This document shows, piece by piece, positions 1 through 8,264 of a stretch of 64,000 bases of DNA. Within the stretch, counting starts at the first letter, position 1. Each line of letters starts with the position of its first letter. A program made the position numbers and the translations under genes. The notes beneath the pieces are model-generated. The model made no database searches and was not told where the DNA came from. It was given only the letters and a program-made list of their open reading frames with translations. Source of the stretch: Bacillus sp. UNC438CL73TsuS30 (GTDB lineage Bacteria; Bacillota; Bacilli; Bacillales; Cytobacillaceae); contig NZ_KI535295.1 of the NCBI RefSeq assembly GCF_000482325.1, positions 979,060 through 1,043,059 of the forward strand, in the 5' to 3' direction.

Positions 1-1
1 T

Positions 2-217
2 TTCTTTGTCTTTCGATATTTTTATTTTAGCACGATTCGTATTGAAGCACCGTCGGAGGATTTAGGAAGGAAGGTTGTCATCCATCTTCCAAATGGTCAA
101 AAGGTGTATACGTATGAAAATTTAATTATTGAGAAAGATGGCAAAAAATATTATAAAGGTGAGCGCAACACCATCGATTTAACAGGCGGCAAGGTGGATT
201 ATAAGAACTGGAAGTAA
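2..217 (+). CDS. C-terminal end of an unidentified protein (5' truncated by window edge)
   Basis: An open frame runs from the window edge to a TAA at 215-217 and gives 71 residues. The first ten or so are aromatic and hydrophobic, like the end of a membrane segment. The rest is polar and beta-rich, with spaced Lys/Tyr/Gly residues, and ends in Asn-Trp-Lys. I do not recognise the family. It looks like the extracytoplasmic tail of a small membrane-anchored protein, but the real start lies outside the window. The 153-base gap to the next gene holds no clear second gene. Confidence 0.5.
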   Translation, partial: FFVFRYFYFSTIRIEAPSEDLGRKVVIHLPNGQKVYTYENLIIEKDGKKYYKGERNTIDLTGGKVDYKNWK

Positions 218-370
218 GTTAGTTTGAATTGATTAATACGCGTGCACATGAGATTTTACCTCGGTATAAATCTTATGTGCTTTTTATTTTTATTGCAGTT
301 TTTTAACACAGATTAGGGAATAATTCAAATAGATGCTTGTAAAAAGTGGTGTATTTTAGGGGAGATTAAG

Positions 371-1078
371 TTGGAAATCGTATATCGTACAGTAATTATT
401 TTATTGGCAGGATATTTGTTTTTAAGGGTGACAGGAAAAAAGGCAGTTTCCCAAATGCACACTTTCGATTTATTGTATATTTTTGTCCTAACGAATATAA
501 TTAGTACGCCCGTTGAGAATAGTAATCTAGGAAAAGCCATTATGTATGGTGCAATCACAGTCATTTTATATAAAATCTTTATCCGATTATCCTTACATAA
601 TAAATTAAGATGGATTTTATATGAAAGTCCAACAGTCTTGATTCGAAACGGTGATATTGATCGAAAAGGACTAAAAAAGGTGCGTATGCCGATAAATGAA
701 TTATTGTCACATTTAAGAGTAAAAGGCTACACAGACACAAGGAATATTGCTCTTGCTGTGATGGAAGAAACAGGAAGTATTAGCGTGATCCCAAAGTCCA
801 AATATCGACCAGTTCAACCTAATGATTTAAAATTAACAGTAAAGAAAGAATACATTCCCATTCCATTGATTATGGACGGGCAAATTATTTATCATAATTT
901 AAAATATTTAAAACTTGAACAAGGTTGGCTAATGAATGAGGTTAAAAAATTGGGTGAAAAGGTAGAAAACATTATGCTAGCCACTTTTTTAGACAATGGA
1001 ACATTATTTATTGATAATAATGAAATTAAAAGTCATAAAAATAATCCTTATTACTACAATCCTGGGGAAGATAATTAA
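371..1078 (+). CDS. DUF421 (YetF/YrbG-type) membrane protein
   Basis: This 235-residue protein has two to three N-terminal membrane helices (about residues 5-75) followed by a soluble domain, the DUF421 layout of YetF, YrbG and YdfS in Bacillus. The N-terminal RVTGKKAVSQM stretch and the C-terminal 'IPLIMDGQIIYHNLK' stretch are typical of the family. It starts with TTG at 371, placed six bases after a GGGGAG ribosome site. The biochemical role is not established; members occur in sporulation and stress settings. It ends 24 bases before the GTP cyclohydrolase II gene, so it may be the first gene of a four-gene unit with the ribA-like, ribD-like and HAD genes. A second DUF421 gene lies at 8265-8963. 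Confidence 0.85.
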   Translation: MEIVYRTVIILLAGYLFLRVTGKKAVSQMHTFDLLYIFVLTNIISTPVENSNLGKAIMYGAITVILYKIFIRLSLHNKLRWILYESPTVLIRNGDIDRKGLKKVRMPINELLSHLRVKGYTDTRNIALAVMEETGSISVIPKSKYRPVQPNDLKLTVKKEYIPIPLIMDGQIIYHNLKYLKLEQGWLMNEVKKLGEKVENIMLATFLDNGTLFIDNNEIKSHKNNPYYYNPGEDN

Positions 1079-1102
1079 AAACATAAGGGGGATTCATTTA
1101 TA

Positions 1103-1858
1103 ATGAAAGAAACCAAATTAGACACTAAAGTTCTTTCAGTTTTAGGAGATAAAATTCAATTAATTAAAACAGAAAAAGGGGCAATATACTTAGTCGGACC
1201 GATACGACTCCCTGTTAACTTATATGGCGAAACAGTAATTTTCAAGTGGTACTGCTGGTTAAATTGTGATGAAGTAACAGAGGATTTTGAACGAATCATT
1301 GAAAAATTATCTTCTGTTAATTTAGCAGAATTTCAGCAATCAAGTGTTTTGACTTATGGAGATTTCGAATATGCAGAGGATGCGATTATTCGAATGCATT
1401 CGATTTGTCATACAGGTGATATTTTTGGAAGTAAAAGATGTGATTGTGGGTTTCAATTAAAACAATCCATGAAAATGATTGTGGAACATGGTAATGGAGC
1501 CTTATTTTATTTAGCTAACCATGAAGGACGTGGAATTGGATTATTCAGCAAGGCAATGGCCTATATCCTTCAAGAAAATGACTATGATACAGTTGAAGCT
1601 AATCAAGCTTTAGGTTTTGTGGATGATTCGAGAAATTATAGCGATTCAATACAAGTATTGAAAGCATTAAGGTCCAAGCCAGTAACATTAATTACAAACA
1701 ATCCAAAAAAACTTCAAGCATTAAAAAACGCTGGCTTAGTGGTTTCAGGCAGAGAACCTTTATGGGGGGATATTTCCGAATATAACGAGAAGTATTTGAA
1801 GACTAAAATAAATAAGTCTGGTCATTTGGAAGATGAAGGGACTTGTTGTAATGACTAG
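1103..1858 (+). CDS. GTP cyclohydrolase II (stand-alone RibA paralogue)
   Basis: GTP cyclohydrolase II opens GTP, releasing formate and pyrophosphate, to make the diaminopyrimidine that starts riboflavin synthesis. In 251 residues I see zinc cysteines C102, C113 and C115 (HSICHTGD then KRCDCG), the EGRGIGL loop at 141-147, the catalytic tyrosine Y154, the D175-x-R177 pair, TNNPKK at 198-203 and a final GHL. About 90 residues precede the core, longer than classical RibA. The stretch before EGRG has one residue more than in the RibBA copy at 54777-55970 and reads ANH instead of MRQ. No DHBP synthase domain is present. The stop overlaps the ribD-like start by 8 bases, so the two are translationally coupled. 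No FMN riboswitch lies upstream. Confidence 0.9.
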   Translation: MKETKLDTKVLSVLGDKIQLIKTEKGAIYLVGPIRLPVNLYGETVIFKWYCWLNCDEVTEDFERIIEKLSSVNLAEFQQSSVLTYGDFEYAEDAIIRMHSICHTGDIFGSKRCDCGFQLKQSMKMIVEHGNGALFYLANHEGRGIGLFSKAMAYILQENDYDTVEANQALGFVDDSRNYSDSIQVLKALRSKPVTLITNNPKKLQALKNAGLVVSGREPLWGDISEYNEKYLKTKINKSGHLEDEGTCCND

Positions 1859-2936
1859 TCATGAATTTTTTATGGATTTGGCTTTGAATAATGCTCGTGC
1901 AATGAAAGGTCAGACAGACCCGAACCCTCTAGTGGGGGCTGTAATTGTAAATGAGAACAGAGTGGTAGGAATCGGTGCTCATTTAAAAGCGGGTGAGCCG
2001 CATGCTGAGATTCATGCTCTTCGCATGGCTGGTGATAAGGCCAAAGGGGGCACCATTTATGTAACACTTGAACCTTGTTCTCATTATGGAAGAACAGGGC
2101 CATGTGCGGTTGCAATTGTTGAAGCAGGCATTAATAAAGTTGTGATAGCAACTCTTGACCCGAATCCGGTTGTTTCAGGTAATGGTGTCAAAATACTAAA
2201 GGATGCCGGTATTGAAGTAATTATAGGGGTTCGTCAAGAAGAATCTCAACAAATGAATGAGGTATTTAACAAATTTATTGTGGAGAAAAAACCTTTTGTT
2301 ACATTAAAGTCTGGGACTTCGCTTGACGGTAAAATTGCCACTCATACATCCGACAGCAAATGGATTACATCTGAAGAAGCCAGAGTAGATGTCCATCAAC
2401 TTAGAAATGAAAATATGGCTATTTTAGTTGGAGTTAACACAGTCATTAAAGATAATCCAGAGTTGACAACACGCATTCCGAATGGAAGGAATCCTATTAG
2501 AGTGATTATGGATTCCACATTAAAAATCCCTTTAGATTCGAAGGTAGTGAATGATAATAAAGCGGAAACATGGATATTCACGAGCATGAACTACGATAAG
2601 GAAAAGTGGAAATCATTGAAGTCATTAGGAATAAAGATTTTTCCAATTGCAGACTTTGTAGACCCTAAGGAAGTAGTAAAAATATTGGGCGAAAACCTTG
2701 TCTCTTCTTTATTAATTGAAGGGGGAGGTTCGATCAATGCATCATTCCTGGAAAATAAATTAATTGATAAGGTAATTTTATATTTTGCTCCCAAATTAGT
2801 TGGCGGAGTGCAGGCACCTACCTTTCTAGAAGGTGAGGGGATAGATAAAATGAGAGATGCTGTCGAGCTAAAGGACACCTCTTTTATAAAAATTGGCAAG
2901 GATTTTAAATTCGTTGGATACCCGATTTACAAATGA
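1851..2936 (+). CDS. RibD-type pyrimidine deaminase/reductase (paralogue)
   Basis: This is a bifunctional enzyme of 361 residues. The N-terminal zinc deaminase (about 1-145) has HAE at 51-53 and the PCxxxxxxxxxC ligands C76 and C85. The C-terminal reductase (about 150-361) includes SLDGKIA, a GVNTVIKDNPELTTR segment and LLIEGGGS. Together the domains turn the cyclohydrolase product into 5-amino-6-ribitylamino-uracil 5'-phosphate. An in-frame ATG exists 18 bases upstream, but 1851 is preferred because AAGGGA sits about 10 bases ahead and the start overlaps the ribA-like stop. It closely resembles the riboswitch-controlled RibD at 53001-54083 in length and motifs. The HAD gene follows after 11 bases. 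Confidence 0.88.
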   Translation: MTSHEFFMDLALNNARAMKGQTDPNPLVGAVIVNENRVVGIGAHLKAGEPHAEIHALRMAGDKAKGGTIYVTLEPCSHYGRTGPCAVAIVEAGINKVVIATLDPNPVVSGNGVKILKDAGIEVIIGVRQEESQQMNEVFNKFIVEKKPFVTLKSGTSLDGKIATHTSDSKWITSEEARVDVHQLRNENMAILVGVNTVIKDNPELTTRIPNGRNPIRVIMDSTLKIPLDSKVVNDNKAETWIFTSMNYDKEKWKSLKSLGIKIFPIADFVDPKEVVKILGENLVSSLLIEGGGSINASFLENKLIDKVILYFAPKLVGGVQAPTFLEGEGIDKMRDAVELKDTSFIKIGKDFKFVGYPIYK

Positions 2937-2947
2937 GGGATTTTTAA

Positions 2948-3517
2948 ATGAAATTTGGTTTTGATATTGACGATACATTAATCGATCTAAGGGGACATGC
3001 CTTTCATCTTTATAATAAAAAGTTGAATCAAAATGTTCCTCTCAATGTGTTCCATGGATTAAATAGAGTGGAAATTCATGAACCGTTTGGATTAACCGAT
3101 GAACAAGGGAAAAAACTATGGAACGGTTCCTTAGAGGAAATTTATTACACCGAATGTCCTCCATTCCCACATGCGGTGGAAACATTACAAGAGTTAGAAA
3201 AGCAAGGACATGAAATATACTATATTACTTCAAGACCAAAAGAACATGGAGAACGTACTAGGGAATGGTTAAAGGAAAGAGGATTTCCTGTTCAAAATGG
3301 TCGGTTTTTCTACGGGATGCAAGACAATGAAAAAGTTGAAATCATTAAAGAATTAAAACTTGATTATTATTTTGATGATAAACCAGAGGTTTTAAATACA
3401 CTTTTGAACGAAACATTAAAGGTTTATATAAAAGATCAATCCTATAATCGACATTTGAAGCTTCCAAGAATCGTTAATTGGACAGAACTTCAGGAGATTG
3501 TTTTCAAATCAATTTAA
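2948..3517 (+). CDS. HAD-family phosphatase, 5'(3')-nucleotidase (NT5C/YqfW) type
   Basis: The 189-residue protein begins with a HAD motif I, DIDDT at 6-10, in which the first Asp is the nucleophile and the second the acid/base. Motif II lies in YYITSRP, and a late FDDKPE segment supplies the Mg2+ acidic residues. This fits the small deoxyribonucleotidase-like group of B. subtilis YqfW/YorS. It is the last gene of the ribA-like/ribD-like unit. I therefore infer that it may dephosphorylate 5-amino-6-ribitylaminouracil phosphate, a step done by HAD enzymes in known riboflavin pathways. A generic nucleotidase role is the alternative. The stop is inside a strong terminator. Confidence 0.75.
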   Translation: MKFGFDIDDTLIDLRGHAFHLYNKKLNQNVPLNVFHGLNRVEIHEPFGLTDEQGKKLWNGSLEEIYYTECPPFPHAVETLQELEKQGHEIYYITSRPKEHGERTREWLKERGFPVQNGRFFYGMQDNEKVEIIKELKLDYYFDDKPEVLNTLLNETLKVYIKDQSYNRHLKLPRIVNWTELQEIVFKSI

Positions 3518-3557
3518 CGATCAAAAGGGAACGGGACACCGTTCCCTTTTGATCGTT
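3516..3557. terminator. Bidirectional terminator between HAD phosphatase and corA
   Basis: A perfect 19-bp inverted repeat (3516-3534 with 3539-3557) around a GACA loop. Runs of A and T in the stem can give a U-tract in either direction. It serves the plus-strand rib-like cluster and the minus-strand corA gene, which ends at 3560. Confidence 0.9.
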
Positions 3558-3559
3558 CC

Positions 3560-4510
3560 TTATTTAAACCAGCCCTTTTTCTTAAACCAGAGATACATCC
3601 CCAAACTAATTAACGCCATAAGAAAAAGTGCGGCAAAGTACCCGTATTTCCAGGTTAATTCCGGCATATAATGGAAATTCATTCCATAAAGTCCGGCAAT
3701 GAAGGTAATCGGCATAAAAATCGTAGTGATAACTGTTAAAACTTTCATCACATGGTTCGTTTGGTGTGAGTTAATCGAAATATAGCTATCACGAATATCG
3801 GTCGTCAGCTCACGGTTTGCTTCAATCATCTCCGACAGTTTTAGTAAATGATCATAAATATCTGAAAAATAAGCAATCCTGCCTTGAATACTTGTCAACC
3901 GCTGTGAATTAATAATTCGATATAGCAAATCACGCATCGGAGTAATCGTATGCCGTAGTGAGAGAAGGTCATGTCTTGCATCAAATAGATCCTCCAGCAA
4001 AGCCTCCATTGAACGTCCCTTTGAATTTTCATCTATTTCGTTTAATGTATCTTCGATTTGATAGACCAGGGGAAAATAATTATCAACCATTTTATCGAGT
4101 ACATTATATAGCACATGGGAAGGATCCCATTTTTTTACGGCCTTTCCTATGCTGAATCGCTTCCAAACCTCATCTATTTCTGAGCAGGGTCTATGATGAA
4201 ATGTAATAATATAATGTTTACTGAGAAAAAAATCCACTTCTTCTCTAGTAATCGTCTGGGGATTCAGTGACTGTGTGACAAAAAAGGCATAGTCATCATA
4301 ATAGTCTAGCTTTGGTCGCTGTAATGTATGAATACAATCCTCAATCGCCAATGGGTGAAAGTCCAGCGGTTCCCGCAGCATATCCGTTTCCTCCTCTCCT
4401 GGCTCTTGAAAATCTATCCAATACCAGCGAAACTCTCCCTTCACCAGCTTTGAAACCTCTACGTCCTTGACTAATTCATAATTCTGGTTAATTGCAATCG
4501 TTCTAATCAT
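3560..4510 (-). CDS. corA: CorA family Mg2+/divalent metal transporter
   Basis: The 316-residue protein has a long cytoplasmic N-terminal domain and two C-terminal membrane helices. The signature YGMNF sits just after the first helix and is the pore selectivity motif of CorA channels. The last residues, WFKKKGWFK, are the basic cytoplasmic tail usual in the family. It transports Mg2+, possibly Co2+ or Ni2+, across the plasma membrane as a pentamer (family knowledge). It is monocistronic on the minus strand, between two plus-strand units, and resembles B. subtilis YfjQ in size. No M-box riboswitch was recognised upstream. Confidence 0.9.
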   Translation of the reverse strand: MIRTIAINQNYELVKDVEVSKLVKGEFRWYWIDFQEPGEEETDMLREPLDFHPLAIEDCIHTLQRPKLDYYDDYAFFVTQSLNPQTITREEVDFFLSKHYIITFHHRPCSEIDEVWKRFSIGKAVKKWDPSHVLYNVLDKMVDNYFPLVYQIEDTLNEIDENSKGRSMEALLEDLFDARHDLLSLRHTITPMRDLLYRIINSQRLTSIQGRIAYFSDIYDHLLKLSEMIEANRELTTDIRDSYISINSHQTNHVMKVLTVITTIFMPITFIAGLYGMNFHYMPELTWKYGYFAALFLMALISLGMYLWFKKKGWFK

Positions 4511-4723
4511 AGTAACTCCTTATCGACATTCAAATTCCTAAAATTAACTATAAACGAATTTGAAGAAAAAATCAGGAAATCATTCTTTTTCGTAACAAAC
4601 TACTATAGGTTCATTTTTATATCTTGGCAAAGTAATGAAGACTTATCCCAATTGAGGATTTCGGAATAAAATCCCACTTTCAAGGAAAGTTAAAAGGAAA
4701 GAAGTGGAACGCGGGGGAGTAAT

Positions 4724-6058
4724 ATGACGTTTAATCGAATTGAAACGATTAAAGAATCATTAAGAAGCAAAATTCAGCAAGCAGAAGATGTGGTATTTAA
4801 AGATTTACATACAAAGGAAAAATATATCGAGGCTTTTTACATTAAATCCATTAGTGATGAAACCGTTCTTCAGAATTATTTGATTAAACCTTTTTTCGAA
4901 ATAAACACACCTGAAAGTTTTTTAGCGTATCTTTTATCACAGCCAAAGATAAAGCCATTTGAAAATGAGCAAAAAACACTGGATGAGTTAATTAGAGGGG
5001 TGACGGTCCTTTTTTATCATGACGCCATTTTCATGCTCGATAGTAAGATGGATCGAAATAATTCAGTTTTAGATACGACGGTTGAGACGACAATTCAAGG
5101 TCCTCAATCGGGATTTAGTGAAAGTTTGCCGACAAACTTAGGGCTTATTCGCCAGCGTTATCCAGAGACTAGTTTAACAGTAGAAACAACTGAGGTGGGG
5201 AAAATCTCAAAGACAAAGGTGATGATTCTTCATGATGCAAAGGTTGCAGATCCGGAAGTATTAAATCGAATCAAGCAATTTCTTTCATCTGTAGACATTA
5301 ACATGTTTCAAACGGGTGAACAGCTTTTGGATGCGATAAAGAAAAGTAACCGTTCTCTCATTCCAGTCATGCTTGTAACGGAACGGCCAGACAGGGTTGT
5401 AGTAAATTTAGCTGCCGGTAAAATAATTTTACTAGTTAGCGGCTCCCCTTTCGCAATGATTCTCCCAACGGTGATGAAGGACTTTATGGCATCGATGGCC
5501 GATATTTATCAAACCTATTGGATTTCTAGATTACTACTGTTTTTACGGTATGCAGGGTTTATAACGAGTATCGTTCTACCGGGTTTGTATGTTGCGGTAA
5601 CGAGCTATAATCCTGAGCTATTTAGGGCGCAATTAGCCTTGTCGATTGCTGGAAGCCGAACCGCGGTACCCTATCCTTCATTTATTGAGGTACTCCTTAT
5701 GCTTTTCATGGTGGAATTATTAATTGAGGCGAGTATCCGGCTGCCAAAGGCGATTGGACCGACTGCCACAACGGTAGGGGGCTTAATTTTAGGAACGGCT
5801 GCAGCTGAGGCCGGGCTTGCAAGTAATATTATGATTGTGATTGTCTCATTTGTGGCCATCTCAAACTTTGTTGTGCCGATTAACGCCTTTAGCTTCACGA
5901 TTCGAATCTTAAAATATTTTGTTTTAGTCATGGCGACTATCTTTGGGCTGGTGGGCTGTGTGGTCGGCTTTTTTATCATCATTGCCTATATGGTGAAACT
6001 CGATAGCTTTGGTGAACCATTCCTAACATTGGTACAAAGTAAGCCTGCTAAAGAGTAG
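4724..6058 (+). CDS. GerA-family spore germinant receptor subunit A
   Basis: The A subunits of germinant receptors are inner-membrane spore proteins that help sense nutrients. This 444-residue protein has a soluble N-terminal half with the conserved stretches RQRYPETSL and LVTERPDRVV. A membrane domain of about five helices follows, with PLPPI-like and GLILGTAAAEAGL segments typical of the family. It is slightly shorter than the usual 480-500 residues because its N- and C-terminal tails are short. The start has a GGGGGAG ribosome site. It is the first gene of a gerA-gerB-gerC-DUF421 operon, and the B gene follows after 18 bases. Forespore (sigma G) expression is expected from the family, but I could not pick a convincing promoter. 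Confidence 0.92.
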   Translation: MTFNRIETIKESLRSKIQQAEDVVFKDLHTKEKYIEAFYIKSISDETVLQNYLIKPFFEINTPESFLAYLLSQPKIKPFENEQKTLDELIRGVTVLFYHDAIFMLDSKMDRNNSVLDTTVETTIQGPQSGFSESLPTNLGLIRQRYPETSLTVETTEVGKISKTKVMILHDAKVADPEVLNRIKQFLSSVDINMFQTGEQLLDAIKKSNRSLIPVMLVTERPDRVVVNLAAGKIILLVSGSPFAMILPTVMKDFMASMADIYQTYWISRLLLFLRYAGFITSIVLPGLYVAVTSYNPELFRAQLALSIAGSRTAVPYPSFIEVLLMLFMVELLIEASIRLPKAIGPTATTVGGLILGTAAAEAGLASNIMIVIVSFVAISNFVVPINAFSFTIRILKYFVLVMATIFGLVGCVVGFFIIIAYMVKLDSFGEPFLTLVQSKPAKE

Positions 6059-6076
6059 TAAAAAGGGGGGAGGGCA

Positions 6077-7150
6077 ATGAATCGATATTTCTTATATTTA
6101 ATCCTGCTCAATATGATGATTAATGTCATTATTTTTGTACCGAAAATTTTAATTCAGTATCGGTATGAAGGTGCGGTCTCCGCCGTATTGATTGCCATCC
6201 CAATTGGAGTAACTCTTACTGTTCTATACTGTAAAGCTATCTCCAAGTTCCCTGAAAAAGGACTGCCTGAAATCTTTGAGAATACTAAATACCGTTTTAT
6301 TAAGATCCTCCATTTTGGGAGTATACAAGCCTTTACATTTATTGCTGGTTTAATCACATTGGTGGGGTTTATTGACATTTTAAGCCGGTTTATTGACCCT
6401 GAGATGCCAAAGGTTTTTATTTTAATCATCTATTTAATTGGGATTATCCTTATCATTCAGATGCCAACGGAAAGGGTAATGTATTTTTTAGAAATAGTTT
6501 TATTTCTCAACACCCCGTTAATTTTCTTTATTATTTTTAAAGCCTTGACGAGTAATGGATTAAGCTGGGACTCCATGTTTGAGGTCGGGACCCATTTGTT
6601 TGAATTTCCAAATTTAAAAGCACTTGCGGCAGCAACCTATGTTTTTTCCGGGTATACAAATCTAATGGTTTTTAATCGTGTGATTAAGGGGAAATTGAAA
6701 ATCTGGAATTTTATTGCCGTTTTTTTGCTTGGCTTTTTCAACCTTTTTACTACCTTCCTCATCCCAATTGGGTTCCATGGGTCCGACGGGACGCAAGAAT
6801 TTCTTTATCCGTGGATTTCAACAGCAGATAGCCTGCGCTTAGTATATAGTCCAATAGAACGGGTAATCTTTCTGTTTTTAATGTTTTATATGAGCATAAC
6901 ACTTGTAAGTATTTCAGTTCACTGGCATGTGGCCTTAGAATTATTAAAGGGAACTTTTAAGGATAAAGGAAGTAAAAAAAAGGAATGGATTATCCTTTCC
7001 CTTTTTATTGTTTGTGCGGTAACCGGGGTGCTGTATTTTAATACAGTTCTTTTAAATAAGTTTACTGTTTATTGGCTGCAAATTCGCTTTTACTTTGAAG
7101 TTGCTTTAATTGTGATTTTCTTCTTATGGGCAAGGAGGAAAAAAGCATGA
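6077..7150 (+). CDS. GerB-family spore germinant receptor subunit B (APC-type permease)
   Basis: The 357-residue protein is almost wholly hydrophobic, with about ten membrane helices, as in GerAB/YndE-type permeases of the amino acid-polyamine-organocation superfamily. In family members this subunit carries the germinant-binding pocket. It lies directly after the A subunit and its stop overlaps the C-subunit start as ATGA, so the three receptor subunits are translationally coupled. Internal stretches such as PTERVMYFLE and ATYVFSGYTN match the family pattern. The ligand cannot be read from the sequence. Confidence 0.92.
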   Translation: MNRYFLYLILLNMMINVIIFVPKILIQYRYEGAVSAVLIAIPIGVTLTVLYCKAISKFPEKGLPEIFENTKYRFIKILHFGSIQAFTFIAGLITLVGFIDILSRFIDPEMPKVFILIIYLIGIILIIQMPTERVMYFLEIVLFLNTPLIFFIIFKALTSNGLSWDSMFEVGTHLFEFPNLKALAAATYVFSGYTNLMVFNRVIKGKLKIWNFIAVFLLGFFNLFTTFLIPIGFHGSDGTQEFLYPWISTADSLRLVYSPIERVIFLFLMFYMSITLVSISVHWHVALELLKGTFKDKGSKKKEWIILSLFIVCAVTGVLYFNTVLLNKFTVYWLQIRFYFEVALIVIFFLWARRKKA

Positions 7151-8247
7151 ATTCTTTTTTTAAAAAATATTTGCTGACCCTTATGATTATATTAACCTTT
7201 TTGTTGGGCGGATGCGGTTTTAAGGATCTTGATAAACGCTTTTTTGTTGTCAGTATCGGTGTAGACATAGCAAAGAACAGTCCAAAACGATATCTTGTCA
7301 GTCTAAAGTTTGCCATTCCGGCAATAAGTAAGGATTCACCAAGTGAATATCAAATTGTTTCGGAGGAAGGAGACTCGATCGGTGAAGCGGTACGAATGAT
7401 CAAAACGAAAGTAGACCGAGAGATAGATTTTAGTCATGCTAAGGTGGTTGTTTATGGAGAGGAGTTAATTAAACAAACGCGAAATGCCGGCATCCATTAT
7501 TGGTTCACAAGGCGGAGAGATGTGCAGGAAATTGCTTGGGTTGCCATTGGAAAACCCGATGCTCTGGCAGTGTTAAAGGTAAGACCTAAATCAGAAACCA
7601 TCCCCTCTAATTCATTATTTCTTTCTCTTGGAAAGGATGGTTCTGAAACACCATATGTCCTCTCCCAATATGTGTATGAGTTGAAAAGAAAATTAATAGA
7701 AAAAGGGGTGGATCCCTTTCTTCCTATTATCGAGGCTAAAAAGGGTTTGTTTGAAATTAATAAAGTCGGTCTTTTAGATAAAAACCGTTTAAAGCTAACC
7801 CTAACCCCTGATGAAACAAAGGTAGTAAATTTCCTTTTGAATCTTGAGGAAAAAAGTGCACTTACTGGTCAAAGAGGAAAAGTGAAGTTTACCATTAATA
7901 CCGAGAAAGTAAAATCGAACTATAAAATTTACACACCTAAAGGAAAGCCGCCGTATATTAAGGTTGATTTTTTTATAAAAGGGACAATTGAGGACGCATC
8001 AAGGCGAATATCGAATCAAGAGTTATCAAAATACGAAAGAGCTGCCGAAATATCCAGCGATAAATTAGTAAAACAAGTTTTAAAAAAAATACAAAAAGCA
8101 AACCTGGATCCAATTGGATTCGGACTGCACTATCGTGCCCGACATTTTAATAAAAATGACTGGGAAGAGTGGCAGCGAATTTATCCGAATATCACGTTTA
8201 GGGTTAACTCCAAGTTCCAAATTACTGATACAGGATTAATCGAATAG
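7147..8247 (+). CDS. Ger(x)C-family germinant receptor lipoprotein
   Basis: This 366-residue protein starts at 7147, eight to nine bases after AAGGAGG and overlapping the B-subunit stop. An upstream in-frame ATG at 7126 would bury the signal peptide and is not favoured. The N-terminus has a lipobox, LLGGC, so it should be diacylglycerol-modified and attached to the outer face of the spore inner membrane. The rest follows the Ger(x)C pattern, with 'SIGVDIA' near the N-terminus and 'DPIGFGLHYRARHFNKNDW' near the C-terminus. It completes the three-subunit receptor. Confidence 0.92.
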   Translation: MNSFFKKYLLTLMIILTFLLGGCGFKDLDKRFFVVSIGVDIAKNSPKRYLVSLKFAIPAISKDSPSEYQIVSEEGDSIGEAVRMIKTKVDREIDFSHAKVVVYGEELIKQTRNAGIHYWFTRRRDVQEIAWVAIGKPDALAVLKVRPKSETIPSNSLFLSLGKDGSETPYVLSQYVYELKRKLIEKGVDPFLPIIEAKKGLFEINKVGLLDKNRLKLTLTPDETKVVNFLLNLEEKSALTGQRGKVKFTINTEKVKSNYKIYTPKGKPPYIKVDFFIKGTIEDASRRISNQELSKYERAAEISSDKLVKQVLKKIQKANLDPIGFGLHYRARHFNKNDWEEWQRIYPNITFRVNSKFQITDTGLIE

Positions 8248-8264
8248 GAGAAGGGAGTTGTCAT

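Noticed and set aside
1103..1858. A formamidopyrimidine-producing GTP cyclohydrolase, as known from one Streptomyces paralogue
   Set aside because: The catalytic tyrosine that is replaced in that enzyme is present here (Y154), so this product cannot be claimed from sequence.
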